The notes: generated by a model from the sequence alone, not told the origin. A stretch of 64,000 nt of DNA from Chitinimonas koreensis (GCF_014353015.1 NZ_CP060704.1:4861001-4925000); one strand, 5' to 3'; positions 45,251 through 54,287 are shown, counted from the stretch's first letter. Numbers and translations: made by a program.

Positions 45251-46003
45251 TTAGAAAGCGTCGTAGCGCCGCTCGATGGCGGCGTAGCCGCCGTCGCGGC
45301 GCAGGGCCGCCAGGCCGGCGTCGAAGCGGTCGCGCGGCTCGACCTCGCGAAAGCCGACCCGATAAGGCGTGGGCGGGAACAGGGGATACCAGCGCAGTGC
45401 CTGGCCGACGTCGACCTGTTCGGCCACCTGGCGGTTGAAGTACTCGATGATGCGGCGGTCGCCGACCACCACGTCGATGCGGCCGGCGAACAGCAGCCGG
45501 TTGCGCACGATCTGCTGCGCTTCCTCGCGGTAGCCCGGATTGGCGGCGGCCATCGCGCCGAACTCGGGGCCGAGCAATTGGCGCGCGCGCTGGAAGGCGC
45601 TGACGCTGTAGCGGCCGAGGTCGGCGATGGTGCGGATGTCGAGCTGGCGCGCCGCCAGCGCGACGGCGACGTTGTGGTACTCGATGTAGGGTTCGGAGTA
45701 ATGCGCCTTGATGCCGCTATTGGCATTGGTGGTCGCGATGGCGTCGAGCGAGCCCGACTCGAGCATGCGGTGCAGCCGTTCCATCGGCGCGAAGAACGGT
45801 TCGACCTCGTAGCCGGCGCGGCGCAGCGCCTCGGTCACCAGCTCGACCTCGAGGCCGGAACGGGTTTGCTCGAACACATAGGGCGGCTTGTCGGTGCCGA
45901 AGCCGACCCGCAGCGGCGCCCCTGCGGCGCTGCAAGCCCAGGCCAGGCAGACCAGCAGCCAGCGTGCCCATCGCGCCATCCGTCGCCCCCCGCTCGTCCT
46001 CAT
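45251..46003 (-). CDS. Periplasmic solute-binding protein (SBP_bac_3-like)
   Basis: 250 residues with a signal peptide (WARWLLVCLAWACSAAG) followed by PLRVGFGTDKPPYVFEQTRS and GLEVELVTEALRRAGYEVEP, the opening of family 3 extracellular solute-binding proteins for amino acids. Later segments GSLDAIATTNANSG and GRIDVVVGDRRIIEYFNR fit the second lobe. No permease genes are adjacent, so it is an orphan that might act in sensing rather than transport. The ATG at 46001-46003 overlaps the tonB-like stop as ATGA; a second ATG at 45979 is also plausible as start. Confidence 0.8.
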   Translation of the reverse strand: MRTSGGRRMARWARWLLVCLAWACSAAGAPLRVGFGTDKPPYVFEQTRSGLEVELVTEALRRAGYEVEPFFAPMERLHRMLESGSLDAIATTNANSGIKAHYSEPYIEYHNVAVALAARQLDIRTIADLGRYSVSAFQRARQLLGPEFGAMAAANPGYREEAQQIVRNRLLFAGRIDVVVGDRRIIEYFNRQVAEQVDVGQALRWYPLFPPTPYRVGFREVEPRDRFDAGLAALRRDGGYAAIERRYDAF

Positions 46004-46695
46004 CCACCGCCGGGCGTCTCCGCGCCCGGCGCACTGCCCTCGTTATAGAGGACGGCAGGATCGAACGGGCAACCGCCGAAGCAGACTTCGATCAGCTTGC
46101 GGCTCTTGACCTGGCGCCCCTGGCGCAGCGCCGGCTGCCAGCGCGCCTCGGCGAAGGCGCGCTGGGCGGCCTGGTCGAACCAGCCGGGCGGGTCGGCCGC
46201 CAGCACGCGGGTATCGGCCACCGCGCCGAATTCGTCGATCAGCACTTCGAGCGTGACGCGGCCCTGGCGGATGTCGGCCGGCAGGTCGGCCGGCATTTCG
46301 GGCTCGATCAGCGAGAGCGGCTCGGCCCGCACGTCGAGCTCGGAGGCCTTGTAGTAGGCCAGGTCGCTGGCCGGGCCGAAGCTGGCGACCCAGCTGGGCA
46401 GCGACGAGGGCAGTTCGACTTCGGCCGCCTCGGCCGTGGCCGGCTCGGGCTTTTGCGGCGCGGGCGCCGCCGGCAGCGGGGCCGGCGGGCTCGGCAAGGC
46501 GGCGGCGTCGTGGCCCGGCAGAGCCAGCAGCGGCCGCGCGGCCGGCGCAGGCCGGCTGGACGGCAAGGTGACGGTCAGCTCAGCCGGCAATGTCTGCCGC
46601 CGCGTCGCCGCACCGGCGCCGAACAGCACCAGCACGGCCAAATGCAGCAGCAGCGAGGCAAGCACTGCCGACGCAAGGCGAGCCTCGATCCGCAT
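46000..46695 (-). CDS. TonB-like energy transducer
   Basis: 231 residues: an N-terminal membrane anchor (SAVLASLLLHLAVLVLFGAG, about 9-28), a Pro/Ala-rich periplasmic linker (about 45-95) and a C-terminal TonB-type domain (about 130-215: GRVTLEVLIDEFGAVADTRV, AFAEARWQPALRQGRQVKSR). TonB proteins pass energy from ExbB/ExbD to outer-membrane receptors. No exbBD or receptor gene is nearby. Coupled to the downstream binding-protein gene by a 4-bp overlap and 15 bp from the dsbC stop. Confidence 0.78.
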   Translation of the reverse strand: MRIEARLASAVLASLLLHLAVLVLFGAGAATRRQTLPAELTVTLPSSRPAPAARPLLALPGHDAAALPSPPAPLPAAPAPQKPEPATAEAAEVELPSSLPSWVASFGPASDLAYYKASELDVRAEPLSLIEPEMPADLPADIRQGRVTLEVLIDEFGAVADTRVLAADPPGWFDQAAQRAFAEARWQPALRQGRQVKSRKLIEVCFGGCPFDPAVLYNEGSAPGAETPGGG

Positions 46696-46710
46696 GCCTG
46701 CCGTCCGGAT

Positions 46711-47445
46711 TTACTTCTTGGCGACCAGCCTGGCTTCGAAATCGGCGGCCTCGATGGCGCCCGACAGCACTTCGCCGTTCTCGAACACCATGGTCGGCGT
46801 GCCGGTCACGCCCAGTTTCTCGCCCAGCACCAGCAGGTCGGCCACCGGGGTGGCGCAGCTGCCGTCGTTGGCCGGCAGCTTGCCCTCGAACATCCACTCC
46901 TGCCAGGCCTTCTGGCGCTCGTCGGCGCACCAGATCAGCGCCGACTTGCGGGCGGCGTCGGGATGCAGCTCCTTCAGCGGATAGAGGAAGGTGTAGACGG
47001 TGACGTTGTCGAGCTTGGCGATGGTGTCGCGCTCGAGCTTGCGGCAGAACGGGCAGTCGGGATCGGAGAACACCGCCACCTTGCGCGCGCCGTTGCCGCG
47101 CACCAGCTTGAGCGCCTTGTCCAGCGGCAGCTTGGCGAAGTCGGTGCGCGACAGTTCGCGGATGCGCTGTTCGGTCAGGCTGATGCGCTGCTTGATGTCG
47201 ACCAGGTCGCCGACCAGCATGTAGTCGCCGCGGGCGTCGGTGTAGACCACCTGCTTGGGCCCGAACACCACTTCGTAGATGCCCTTGATCGGCGTGGCGC
47301 GCACGCTGGTCACCGGCCGGCCGGGAATCTTCTTTTCCACCGCGGCCTTGACGGATTCGGGGCTGTCGCCGGCCGCGTTGGCGCCGCAGGCGACGAGGGC
47401 CAGGCCGAACATTGCGGCGGCGAGGCGTTGGCTGAGGGTACGCAT
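46711..47445 (-). CDS. dsbC: Thiol:disulfide interchange protein DsbC
   Basis: 244 residues from the ATG at 47443-47445, chosen for its AAGGA Shine-Dalgarno; the upstream ATG at 47460 would place that site inside the gene. Signal peptide with a possible lipobox-like LVAC (SQRLAAAMFGLALVACGANA), dimerisation domain (about 30-90: SVKAAVEKKIPGRPVTSVRA, KGIYEVVF), then a thioredoxin domain with FSDPDCPFCRKLERDT containing the CPFC active site (CPYC or CGYC is more usual) and the cis-Pro GTPTMVFENGE. Periplasmic disulfide isomerase. Confidence 0.92.
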   Translation of the reverse strand: MRTLSQRLAAAMFGLALVACGANAAGDSPESVKAAVEKKIPGRPVTSVRATPIKGIYEVVFGPKQVVYTDARGDYMLVGDLVDIKQRISLTEQRIRELSRTDFAKLPLDKALKLVRGNGARKVAVFSDPDCPFCRKLERDTIAKLDNVTVYTFLYPLKELHPDAARKSALIWCADERQKAWQEWMFEGKLPANDGSCATPVADLLVLGEKLGVTGTPTMVFENGEVLSGAIEAADFEARLVAKK

Positions 47446-47479
47446 GTGGTGTCCTTGCATCGGGAGCGGTTTCTGAGAC

Positions 47480-48637
47480 TTATCGAAATGCCTGCCGCAT
47501 CAGCATGCGCTTGAGCGGGCCGGCACGGTGGGTGAGCCGGAGGCCGAAATTGCGTAGCCGTCCGAGCAGCGGGTCCTGCGTGGAAAACAGTTTCTGCAGG
47601 CCGTCGCAGACGGACTGCATCAGGATCACGTCCTCGGCGCGCGCCCGCGCATAGCGCGCCAGCAGCATGGCGTCGCCGGGGTCGCGCCCCGGCAGCAGCG
47701 TGGCGGCCAGCGCGGCGGCGTCGCCGAAGCCGAGGTTGACGCCCTGGCCGGCCAGCGGGTGGATGGTGTGGGCGGCGTCGCCGACCAGCGCCAGCCGCGG
47801 GCCGATGCAGCGTTCGGCCCGGCCCAGCACCAGCGGGAAGGCCGCGGCCGGCGTGAGGGTCGTCAGCTCGCCGAGCGGGCGGCCGACCGCGCCGGCCACC
47901 CGCTCGGCCAGCTCGGCCGGCGCCAGCGCGCACAGCTCGGCCGCGCGGGCGTCGTCGGTGGACCAGACGATCGAGATCCGGTTCCCCGGCAGCGGCAGCC
48001 AGGCCAGCACGCCGTCGGCGCGGAACCATTGCCGCGCGATGTCGCCGTGCGGCCGCGCGCAGCGGAAGTTGGCCACCACGCCCTTCTGCTGGTAGGGCCA
48101 GCGCCGCACCGCGATGCCGGCCGCCTCGCGCAGCCACGACTGGGCGCCTTCGGCCGCCACCGCCAGCCTGGCGCGCAGCACGCGGCCGTCGTCGAGCGTG
48201 AGCGAAACCGCCTCGGCGCCGAACTCGGCCGCGACCAGGGTGGCCGGCGCGATCAGCTCGACGCGGCCGGCCAGCGCCTGCCACAGCGCCGCCTGCAGCG
48301 CGCGGTTCTCCACCGTGGCGGCCAGCCGGTCGGCGGCCAGCTCGAGCGCGTCGAAGCGCAGCGCGCCGCCGGTGTCGCCGCGCACGTCCATCTCGCGGAT
48401 GCGGCCGACCCGGCCGGCCGGCACCTGCCAGCCGCCGATCGATTCGAGGAAGCGCTGGCTGCCCGGGCTGATCGCGTAGACGCGGTTGTCCCAGTCGTCG
48501 TCCGGCAGGCCGGCCGGCACGGCGGGCGCGCGGCGCTCGACCAGCGCGACGCGCCAGTGCGGCGCCAGGGCGAGCGCCAGGCTGGCGCCGACCAGGCCGC
48601 CGCCGACGATGGCGATGTCGAAATCGAGTGTGCTCAT
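47480..48637 (-). CDS. UbiH/UbiF/UbiI-family FAD-dependent hydroxylase
   Basis: 385 residues. FAD-binding DIAIVGGGLVGASLALALAP (about 7-26), the DNRVYAISPGSQRFLESIG segment, WPYQQKGVVANF typical of ubiquinone hydroxylases (about 182-193), and the second FAD motif LALVGDAAHTIHPLAGQGVN LGF (about 285-307, written in two parts). These enzymes hydroxylate the ubiquinone ring with O2 and NADPH at the inner membrane. It overlaps ubiH by ATGA at 48634-48637. The exact ring position (C5 or C6) cannot be told from sequence alone; the pepP-ubiH-second-hydroxylase order favours a UbiI/VisC-like role. Confidence 0.88.
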   Translation of the reverse strand: MSTLDFDIAIVGGGLVGASLALALAPHWRVALVERRAPAVPAGLPDDDWDNRVYAISPGSQRFLESIGGWQVPAGRVGRIREMDVRGDTGGALRFDALELAADRLAATVENRALQAALWQALAGRVELIAPATLVAAEFGAEAVSLTLDDGRVLRARLAVAAEGAQSWLREAAGIAVRRWPYQQKGVVANFRCARPHGDIARQWFRADGVLAWLPLPGNRISIVWSTDDARAAELCALAPAELAERVAGAVGRPLGELTTLTPAAAFPLVLGRAERCIGPRLALVGDAAHTIHPLAGQGVNLGFGDAAALAATLLPGRDPGDAMLLARYARARAEDVILMQSVCDGLQKLFSTQDPLLGRLRNFGLRLTHRAGPLKRMLMRQAFR

Positions 48638-49803
48638 GCGGTACCGAACACCATGCGGCGGGCGAAGCCGGCGCGCAGCGGCTTGAAGTTGTCGAGCGCC
48701 AGGAAGCCGGCCGCGCGCGCATGGCGCAGCGGCGCCGAGGGCAGGCCGAACAGGCGGATCAGCCCGTCGGTGAAGCCGACGGTGGCGAGGCTGTCGGCGC
48801 GCCGCAGCTCGGCGTAGCGCGCCAGCATGGCTGCCTCGCCGAGCCGGCCGGCCGGCGTGGCCTCGACCACCCGCGCCAGCGCCAATGCATCGCGCAGGCC
48901 GAGATTGAAGCCCTGGCCGGCGACCGGATGCAGCGTCTGCGCCGCGTTGCCGACCACCGCGACGCGACGCGCCTGGTGGCTGCCGGCCCATTTGAGCCGC
49001 AGCGGGAAGGCGGCGCGCGGGCCAACCGCGCGGAACAGGCCGGCGCGATCGCCGATGCGCGCCTGCAGCTCGGCCAGGAAGCGCGCGTCGGACAGGCCGG
49101 CGGCGTCGAGCGGATCGTCGATCGGCCGGGTCCACACCACCGCCAGCCGCTCGCCGCGCGGCAGCAGCGCGATCGGGCCGTCGTCGGCGAAGCGCTCCCA
49201 GGCCATGCCGCCGTGCGGCCGGTCGGTCTCGATCTCGGCCACCACGGCGAGCTGGCGGTAGTCGCGGCTGTTCTGGGCGATGCCGGCGCCGGCCAGCAAC
49301 TGGCCGCCCTCGGCCAGCACCGCCAGCGCGGCGGTATGCAGCAGGTCGCGGCCGTCCTGCCGCACGGTGATCGCGGCATAGCCGTCGAGCGCATCGAGCG
49401 CGGTCACGGCGGCGCCGGCCAGGTAGTGCACCGGCACCGCCGCGTCGCTCAGCCGCGCATGCACCGCCTGCGCCAGCGCGGCATAGGGCAGTACGTAGCC
49501 GAGCGCCGGCAGGCCGAGGTCGGCGCAATCGAGCCGGACCCGGCCGAAGGCATGCTGCTGCGAGACGTGGACGGTGCGGATCGGCGTGGCGGCCGCCGCC
49601 GGCCAGATCGCCAGCGGTTCGAGCGCGGCGCGGCTGGCGTGGGCCACCGCCAGCGCGCGGGCGTCGGCGCCGGGGGCGCGGCGCGCCTCGACCACGCCGA
49701 CGGCGAGGCCGGTGCCGGCCAGCCGCAGCGCCAGGGCGCCGCCGACCGGGCCGCCGCCGACGATCAGCAGGTCGAGATGGGACGGGAGGGTCTGTACGAG
49801 CAT
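48634..49803 (-). CDS. ubiH: 2-octaprenyl-6-methoxyphenol hydroxylase UbiH
   Basis: 389 residues. FAD-binding LDLLIVGGGPVGGALALRL (about 10-28), the middle DYRQLAVVAEIETDRPHGGM segment (about 190-209) and ARRVAVVGNAAQTLHPVAGQ followed by GFNLGLRDALALARVV (about 288-323), all characteristic of UbiH. It acts in aerobic ubiquinone synthesis on the inner-membrane Ubi complex. Conserved order pepP-ubiH-second hydroxylase with 11 bp from pepP and an ATGA overlap downstream shows a single operon. Confidence 0.88.
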   Translation of the reverse strand: MLVQTLPSHLDLLIVGGGPVGGALALRLAGTGLAVGVVEARRAPGADARALAVAHASRAALEPLAIWPAAAATPIRTVHVSQQHAFGRVRLDCADLGLPALGYVLPYAALAQAVHARLSDAAVPVHYLAGAAVTALDALDGYAAITVRQDGRDLLHTAALAVLAEGGQLLAGAGIAQNSRDYRQLAVVAEIETDRPHGGMAWERFADDGPIALLPRGERLAVVWTRPIDDPLDAAGLSDARFLAELQARIGDRAGLFRAVGPRAAFPLRLKWAGSHQARRVAVVGNAAQTLHPVAGQGFNLGLRDALALARVVEATPAGRLGEAAMLARYAELRRADSLATVGFTDGLIRLFGLPSAPLRHARAAGFLALDNFKPLRAGFARRMVFGTA

Positions 49804-49814
49804 CGGTGCGGCGG

Positions 49815-51146
49815 TCAGCGGGCCATCGCGGCCTCGATGTCGGCCACGGTCTTGGGTGCCAGCGTGGTCAGGTTGTCGTGGCCGTCGGCGGTCACCACCA
49901 GGTCGTCCTCGATGCGTACGCCGAGATGGAGGAAGTGCTCGGGGATGTTGCGCACGTAGTGGGCCGGCGAATCGGCCAGCGGCGGACGGAAGTAGAGGCC
50001 CGGCTCGACGGTGAGCACCATGCCCGGCTCGAAGCGGCGCGATTCGCCGTCGATCTTGTATTCGCCGACGTCATGCACGTCGAGGCCGAGCCAGTGGCCG
50101 GTGCCGTGCATGTAGAACTGCTTGTAGGCCTCGCTCTCGATCAGGCCGTCGACACTGCCGTGCAGCACGCCGAGGTCGATCAGGCCCTGGGTCAGCGTGC
50201 GCACCGCGGCATCGTGGTAGGCGATGCGCGGCACGCCGGGGCGGACCTGGTCGAAGCTGGCCTGCATGGCGGCGAGCACCAGCTGGTAGACGTCCTTCTG
50301 CGGCCCGCTGAAGCGGCCCGAGACCGGGAAGGTGCGGGTGATGTCGGCGGCGTAGCCGTGCAGCTCGCAGCCGGCGTCGATCAGCAGCAGGTCGCCGTCG
50401 CGCAGGCGGCAGTTGTTCTCGTGGTAGTGAAGGCAGGTGGCGTTGGCGCCGGCCGCCACGATCGAGCCGTAGGCCGGATAGCGCGAGCCGTTCTTGTAGA
50501 AGTGGTAGAGCAGCTCGGCCTCGACCTCGTACTCGAACTGGCCGGGCCGGGCCGCCTGCATCGCGCGCAGGTGCGCCTCGGCCGAGATACGGCCGGCCTC
50601 GCGCATGATGGCGAGCTCGTGCGGGTCCTTGAACAGCCGCATCTCGTTGATCGCGGCGCGCACGTCGACGAACTCGGTCGGCGCCGACAGCCCGAGCCGC
50701 GCGCGCGACTTGACCACGTTGACCAGGTCGAGGATGCGCTGGTCCCATTTCTCGTCGGCGCCGATCGGGAAGTAGAGCCGCGGCTGGCCGGCCATCAGCT
50801 CGGCCAGGCGGGCGTCGAGCTGGTCGATCGGGTAGGCCTCGTCGAAGCCGAACTGCGCCTGCGCCGCGGCCGGGCCGAACAGGAAGCCGTCCCAGATCTC
50901 GCGCAATTCGTTCTTGGGCAGGCAGAACAGGATCGAACGCGGCTGGTCGCCGAGCACCTGCACCAGCACCGCCTCGGGTTCGCCGAAGCCGGTCAGGTAG
51001 TGGAAGCTGCTGTCGAAGCGATAGCTGTAGTCGCTGTCGTTGCTGCGGTTCTTGACCCGGGCGGTGGGCAGGATGAGCAGGCCGGCGGGCAAGCGCGCGT
51101 TCAGCGCGGCGCGGCGGGCCTGGTGGCGTTCGACGTTGATCTGCAT
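49815..51146 (-). CDS. pepP: Xaa-Pro aminopeptidase PepP
   Basis: 443 residues from the ATG at 51144-51146. N-terminal creatinase-like domain (about 1-170; SNDSDYSYRFDSSFHYLTGF) and C-terminal pita-bread metallopeptidase. Metal ligands are visible: LLLIDAGCELHGYAADITRT (two Asp), HGTGHWLGLDVHD (His), GMVLTVEPGLYF (Glu) and VRIEDDLVVT (Glu). It removes an N-terminal residue before proline using two Mn ions. First gene of the pepP-ubiH-hydroxylase-dsbC run on the minus strand. Confidence 0.95.
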   Translation of the reverse strand: MQINVERHQARRAALNARLPAGLLILPTARVKNRSNDSDYSYRFDSSFHYLTGFGEPEAVLVQVLGDQPRSILFCLPKNELREIWDGFLFGPAAAQAQFGFDEAYPIDQLDARLAELMAGQPRLYFPIGADEKWDQRILDLVNVVKSRARLGLSAPTEFVDVRAAINEMRLFKDPHELAIMREAGRISAEAHLRAMQAARPGQFEYEVEAELLYHFYKNGSRYPAYGSIVAAGANATCLHYHENNCRLRDGDLLLIDAGCELHGYAADITRTFPVSGRFSGPQKDVYQLVLAAMQASFDQVRPGVPRIAYHDAAVRTLTQGLIDLGVLHGSVDGLIESEAYKQFYMHGTGHWLGLDVHDVGEYKIDGESRRFEPGMVLTVEPGLYFRPPLADSPAHYVRNIPEHFLHLGVRIEDDLVVTADGHDNLTTLAPKTVADIEAAMAR

Positions 51147-51306
51147 GGTAGGCCTATCTCTGTGCGGAGCCGCGGCGGATAGCACGTCGGCATGAAGGCG
51201 GCAATTATAGCGTCAACGCCCGCCGCGGCAGCGCGGCGCGACGGGACCGGCACGACGGCAGATCAGCGGCGATCGCGGGCGACATGCTGCGCACGCTCGC
51301 AACACA

Positions 51307-51383
51307 TCTCAGCGCGGAGGACGCGGAGGGCCGATCGCCGCGGCACCGCTCACCTCCGCGTCCTCGGCGTCCTCCGCGGCGAA
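51307..51383. repeat. Dispersed palindromic repeat, family D
   Basis: ctcagcgcggaggacgcgg ... tcctcggcgtcctccgcgg, inverted arms between pepP and the methyltransferase gene. Confidence 0.8.
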
Positions 51384-51390
51384 ATGCCTT

Positions 51391-52326
51391 TCATGGACGT
51401 TCGAACCGGAAGCACTGATGAATCTTGCGGTTGCGAAAATCCTCGGGCACCGATTGCGCCGACACGTCGCGGCACAGCGGCGCCAGCCGCGCGTCGAGTT
51501 CGAAGCCGCGCAGGTTGTTGGAGAAATAGAGCACCCCGCCGGGCATCAGCAGCTTGAGGCAGGCGTCGACCAGGCGACCGTGGTCGCGCTGCACGTCGAG
51601 GATGTCCTGCATCTTGGCCGAGTTGGAGAAGCTCGGCGGGTCCATCACGATCAGGTCGAACAGCTGGCCCTGGTCGACCGCCTCTTCCAGATAGCGGAAC
51701 ACGTCGGCGCGCACCAGCTGGTGGCGGCCCAGGTCGAGGCCGTTGAGCTCGAAGTTGCGGCGGGCCCAGTCGAGATAGGTGTTGGACAGGTCGACCGTGA
51801 CCGATTCGGGCGCGCCGCCGGTGGCGGCATAGACGGTGAAGCTGCCGGTATAGGCGAACAGGTTGAGGAAGCGCTTGCCCGCGGCCTCCTCGCCGACGCG
51901 CTTGCGGGTCGGCCGGTGGTCGAGGAACAGCCCGGTGTCGAGGTATTCGTCGAGATTCACCCAGAAGCGGCGGCCCTGCTCCTCGACCGTGAAGTCGGCG
52001 CTGTGGTGGCCGGTGCGGTGGTACTGGAAGTCGCCGCGCTGGCGACGGCGGATCTTGAACGCCACCGTCCTGGGTGCCATGCCGAGCACTTCGGCCACCG
52101 TGGCCTTCACTTCGGCGACCCAGGCGGCGTGCTCCTCGTCGCTCTGCTGCCAGCCGGTGTCGTACTCGGCGACGTGGGCGCGCCCGCCATAGATGTCGAC
52201 CGCCACCGGGTATTGCGGGATATCGCGGTCGTAGATGCGATAAGCCTCGGTCCCCTGGCGCCGCGCCCATTTGGCGAAGTGCTTGTGGTTCTTGGCGAGG
52301 CGGTTTTGAAAATCTTGCAATGACAT
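51391..52326 (-). CDS. RlmK-type (RlmL C-terminal-like) rRNA methyltransferase
   Basis: 311 residues from the ATG at 52324-52326. Opening FQNRLAKNHKHFAKWARRQG and YRIYDRDIPQYPVAVDIYGG, then HRTGHHSADFTVEEQGRRFW, FLNLFAYTGSFTVYAATGGA (SAM motif I), SVTVDLSNTYLDWARRNFEL, and FDLIVMDPPSFSNSAKMQDI (D-P-P-S-F catalytic motif). This is the architecture of the RlmK half of RlmKL (23S rRNA m7G2069) and of stand-alone class I RNA methyltransferases. The frame upstream to 52386 is not needed. Cytoplasmic. Confidence 0.85.
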   Translation of the reverse strand: MSLQDFQNRLAKNHKHFAKWARRQGTEAYRIYDRDIPQYPVAVDIYGGRAHVAEYDTGWQQSDEEHAAWVAEVKATVAEVLGMAPRTVAFKIRRRQRGDFQYHRTGHHSADFTVEEQGRRFWVNLDEYLDTGLFLDHRPTRKRVGEEAAGKRFLNLFAYTGSFTVYAATGGAPESVTVDLSNTYLDWARRNFELNGLDLGRHQLVRADVFRYLEEAVDQGQLFDLIVMDPPSFSNSAKMQDILDVQRDHGRLVDACLKLLMPGGVLYFSNNLRGFELDARLAPLCRDVSAQSVPEDFRNRKIHQCFRFERP

Positions 52327-52631
52327 CGGCGGACTCGGTGGAAAACAGCGGGACGGCGGCAAGCCGCGCCAGCCGCGGAATCGCACCGCAGGGCCGGCTG
52401 CGCCGGGGTGCCGGCGCGGCTGCGCAGGCTACACGGATTTTGCAAAAAACGGGGCCGGACGTAGCGCCGGGCAGCCAGCCCGAGCGGCCGCACGAACGGC
52501 GATTTCTCATTTTAATTCAAATACTTGAAAACTTAAGTTGAAGTGCAGCGCGATATCGCGACGGCGCGCAGGCCGTGACGAAGATTCGACAAAAAAATAC
52601 AAGTCATTGATTTTAAAATGAAATATAGAGA

Positions 52632-52648
52632 TTGGCACAGCGCTTGCG
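52632..52648 (+). promoter_or_regulatory. Sigma-54 (RpoN) promoter of the BON-domain gene
   Basis: tTGGCACagcgcTTGCg matches the RpoN consensus: GG (52634-52635) and GC (52646-52647) are separated by exactly 10 bp. It lies 50 bp before the BON gene start, in an AT-rich gap (52500-52640) that could hold activator sites. Confidence 0.8.
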
Positions 52649-52696
52649 GCGAGAGCCGGGCAATCATCACCCTGAACCTGCAAAGGAGTGCCCATC

Positions 52697-53287
52697 ATGC
52701 TGATTCGACACCTGACCCCGATCGCCCTCGCCGCGCTGACGCTGGTCGCGCCCAGCCAGGCCGCCAACGAATCGTCCGCGGGCGCGACCGGCGCGGCCTA
52801 TTCGATCGTGATCTCCGAGACGCAGACGCTCGAACCCGCCGGCTACACCTACGACCCCGAAGGCGCCCGCGCGGCCGGCTACCAGACGGTGAGGATCAAC
52901 GAGGACGGCACCATGGTGCCCGACGACACCATCACCAACGGCAACGTCGGCAGCGACGGCGACCTCACGCTGGAACAGCCCGATGCCATCCCGCCGGCCG
53001 ACCCGATGCCCGGCGGCGCCGTGACGATGGACGAGAGTTCGCCCGACCAGGTGATCGAAGTGGTCGCCAGCCCGCCGGTCGACAACGTGACGCTAGCCTT
53101 CAATGTCCGCGCCGCGCTGTGGGCCGAACAGGACCCGACCGCGCCGCAGGTGCGCGTCGGCGCCCGCGACGGCGTGGTGCAGCTGTCCGGCCGCAGCAGC
53201 GAAACCGTGAAGGCCCGCGCCGAAGGCATCGCTCGCGACGTTCCGGGCGTGGTCGACGTGCGCGACTTCATCCAGGTTTCGCGCTAG
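52697..53287 (+). CDS. Exported BON-domain protein
   Basis: 196 residues from the ATG at 52697, with AAAGGAG 8 nt upstream. Signal peptide LIRHLTPIALAALTLVAPSQ, then a long acidic disordered region (about 25-125) and a C-terminal BON domain (about 125-195: VTLAFNVRAALWAEQDPTAP, VRVGARDGVVQLSGRSSETV, DVPGVVDVRDFIQV). BON domains bind phospholipid membranes, as in OsmY and related periplasmic stress proteins. A clear RpoN promoter indicates control by nitrogen or envelope-stress-type enhancer proteins. Confidence 0.85.
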   Translation: MLIRHLTPIALAALTLVAPSQAANESSAGATGAAYSIVISETQTLEPAGYTYDPEGARAAGYQTVRINEDGTMVPDDTITNGNVGSDGDLTLEQPDAIPPADPMPGGAVTMDESSPDQVIEVVASPPVDNVTLAFNVRAALWAEQDPTAPQVRVGARDGVVQLSGRSSETVKARAEGIARDVPGVVDVRDFIQVSR

Positions 53288-53308
53288 GCGCCTGTGCCGC
53301 CATGAACG

Positions 53309-53334
53309 ACGCCCGCCGGATTTCGGCGGGCGTT
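53309..53334 (+). terminator. Hairpin terminator after BON gene
   Basis: Ten-bp stem acgcccgccg/cggcgggcgt with GATTT loop; only a short T tract follows (ttgt), so termination strength is uncertain. Confidence 0.6.
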
Positions 53335-53361
53335 GTCGCGTTCAACGTTCAAGGAAAGCTC

Positions 53362-53427
53362 ATCGGCCTCAGCCGTGAATGGCCATTGCGCCATCCCGAC
53401 CATTCGCGGCTGCAGCCGCGCCTACGC
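53362..53427. repeat. Dispersed palindromic repeat, family A (degenerate)
   Basis: atcggcctcagccgtgaatgg ... ccattcgcggctgcagccgcgcctac split over two arms; the left arm has diverged from the consensus. Confidence 0.6.
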
Positions 53428-53534
53428 CATCACGAACGCCACTACCCATTAGTCACGGCAACAAACTGACCTTACAGCGGCAACTGTCCTGCGTACGAAG
53501 GTGGGATTAGTCCTTGCCGTGCCGACGGAGAACA

Positions 53535-53692
53535 AACGAGCGCAGCGAGGCTCCCTCTGGTCCACCCCACAAAGTCTTCGACTTTGCGGGGGCCCCGGGG
53601 CGGCGAGGGCGGGGAGTCGGATTGAATCAGGGATGAACCGCGCCGCGTCAGCCTGCGCTGAAGGTTAGCGCCCGGCTCCGCCGGGCGCCCGC
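53535..53692. repeat. Dispersed repeat, family E
   Basis: Same motif order as 13686-13838: gcagcgaggctccc, the palindrome aaagtcttcgactt, a G-rich core (ggcggcgagggcgggg) and a terminal cccggctccgccggg hairpin. Together with the elements before it, it accounts for the gap 53335-53716. Confidence 0.7.
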
Positions 53693-53716
53693 ACAGCCGC
53701 GCGAATCTCAGCGAAC

Positions 53717-54208
53717 CTAAGAGCCATACAGGTTCATGAACCGGCGATAGACCGGCCCGGGCACGTACTGCTTGAGGATGCCCTCCCAGCCCTCCGGCCC
53801 GACCAGGCCCTTGATCATGGTCGAGCTGACCTCGGCGATCTCGCGCGGCGGCATCAGGAAGATGGTGTCGATGGACGGCACCAGGTCGGCGTTGACGTAG
53901 CGCATGGTGCGCTCGAACTCGTAGTCGCTGGCGGTGCGGATGCCGCGCAGGATGTAGTTGGCCCCCATGGTGCGCGCGTAGTTGACCAGGAACTGGTTCT
54001 CGAAGCTTTCCACCTTGAGCTTGGGCAGGTGGCTGGTGCATTCGCGCAGCATCGCCTCGCGATCCGCCACGCTGAAGGTACTGCGCTTCTCCGGATTGAC
54101 GCCGATCGCGACGATCATCTCGTCGAACAGCTCATAGCCCTGCTCGATCATCCACAGGTGGCCATTGGTCACCGGGTCGAAACTGCCGGCATACACCGCG
54201 CGTTTCAT
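53717..54208 (-). CDS. coaD: Phosphopantetheine adenylyltransferase CoaD
   Basis: 163 residues, the usual length. Nucleotidyltransferase motif YAGSFDPVTNGHLWMIEQ (about 5-22, with T/H-x-G-H), VESFENQFLVNYA, ILRGIRTASDYEFERTMRY (about 86-104), FLMPPREIAEVSSTMIKGL (about 122-140; the S-S-T-x-I-R/K ATP-binding loop). It catalyses the fourth step of coenzyme A synthesis, transferring AMP from ATP to 4'-phosphopantetheine. Start ATG at 54206-54208. Essential housekeeping gene, alone here. Confidence 0.97.
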   Translation of the reverse strand: MKRAVYAGSFDPVTNGHLWMIEQGYELFDEMIVAIGVNPEKRSTFSVADREAMLRECTSHLPKLKVESFENQFLVNYARTMGANYILRGIRTASDYEFERTMRYVNADLVPSIDTIFLMPPREIAEVSSTMIKGLVGPEGWEGILKQYVPGPVYRRFMNLYGS

Positions 54209-54287
54209 AGGCTCGCGTCCTTGGGGTCGGGCCGCCCATTCTAGGCGAATCCGCCACAGCCGCCGATAAGACCACTTCATTTTTGCG

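Noticed and set aside
46426..46500. Pro/Ala-rich stretch in the TonB-like gene as a frameshift
   Set aside because: Pro-rich linkers are normal in TonB proteins and the frame is continuous.
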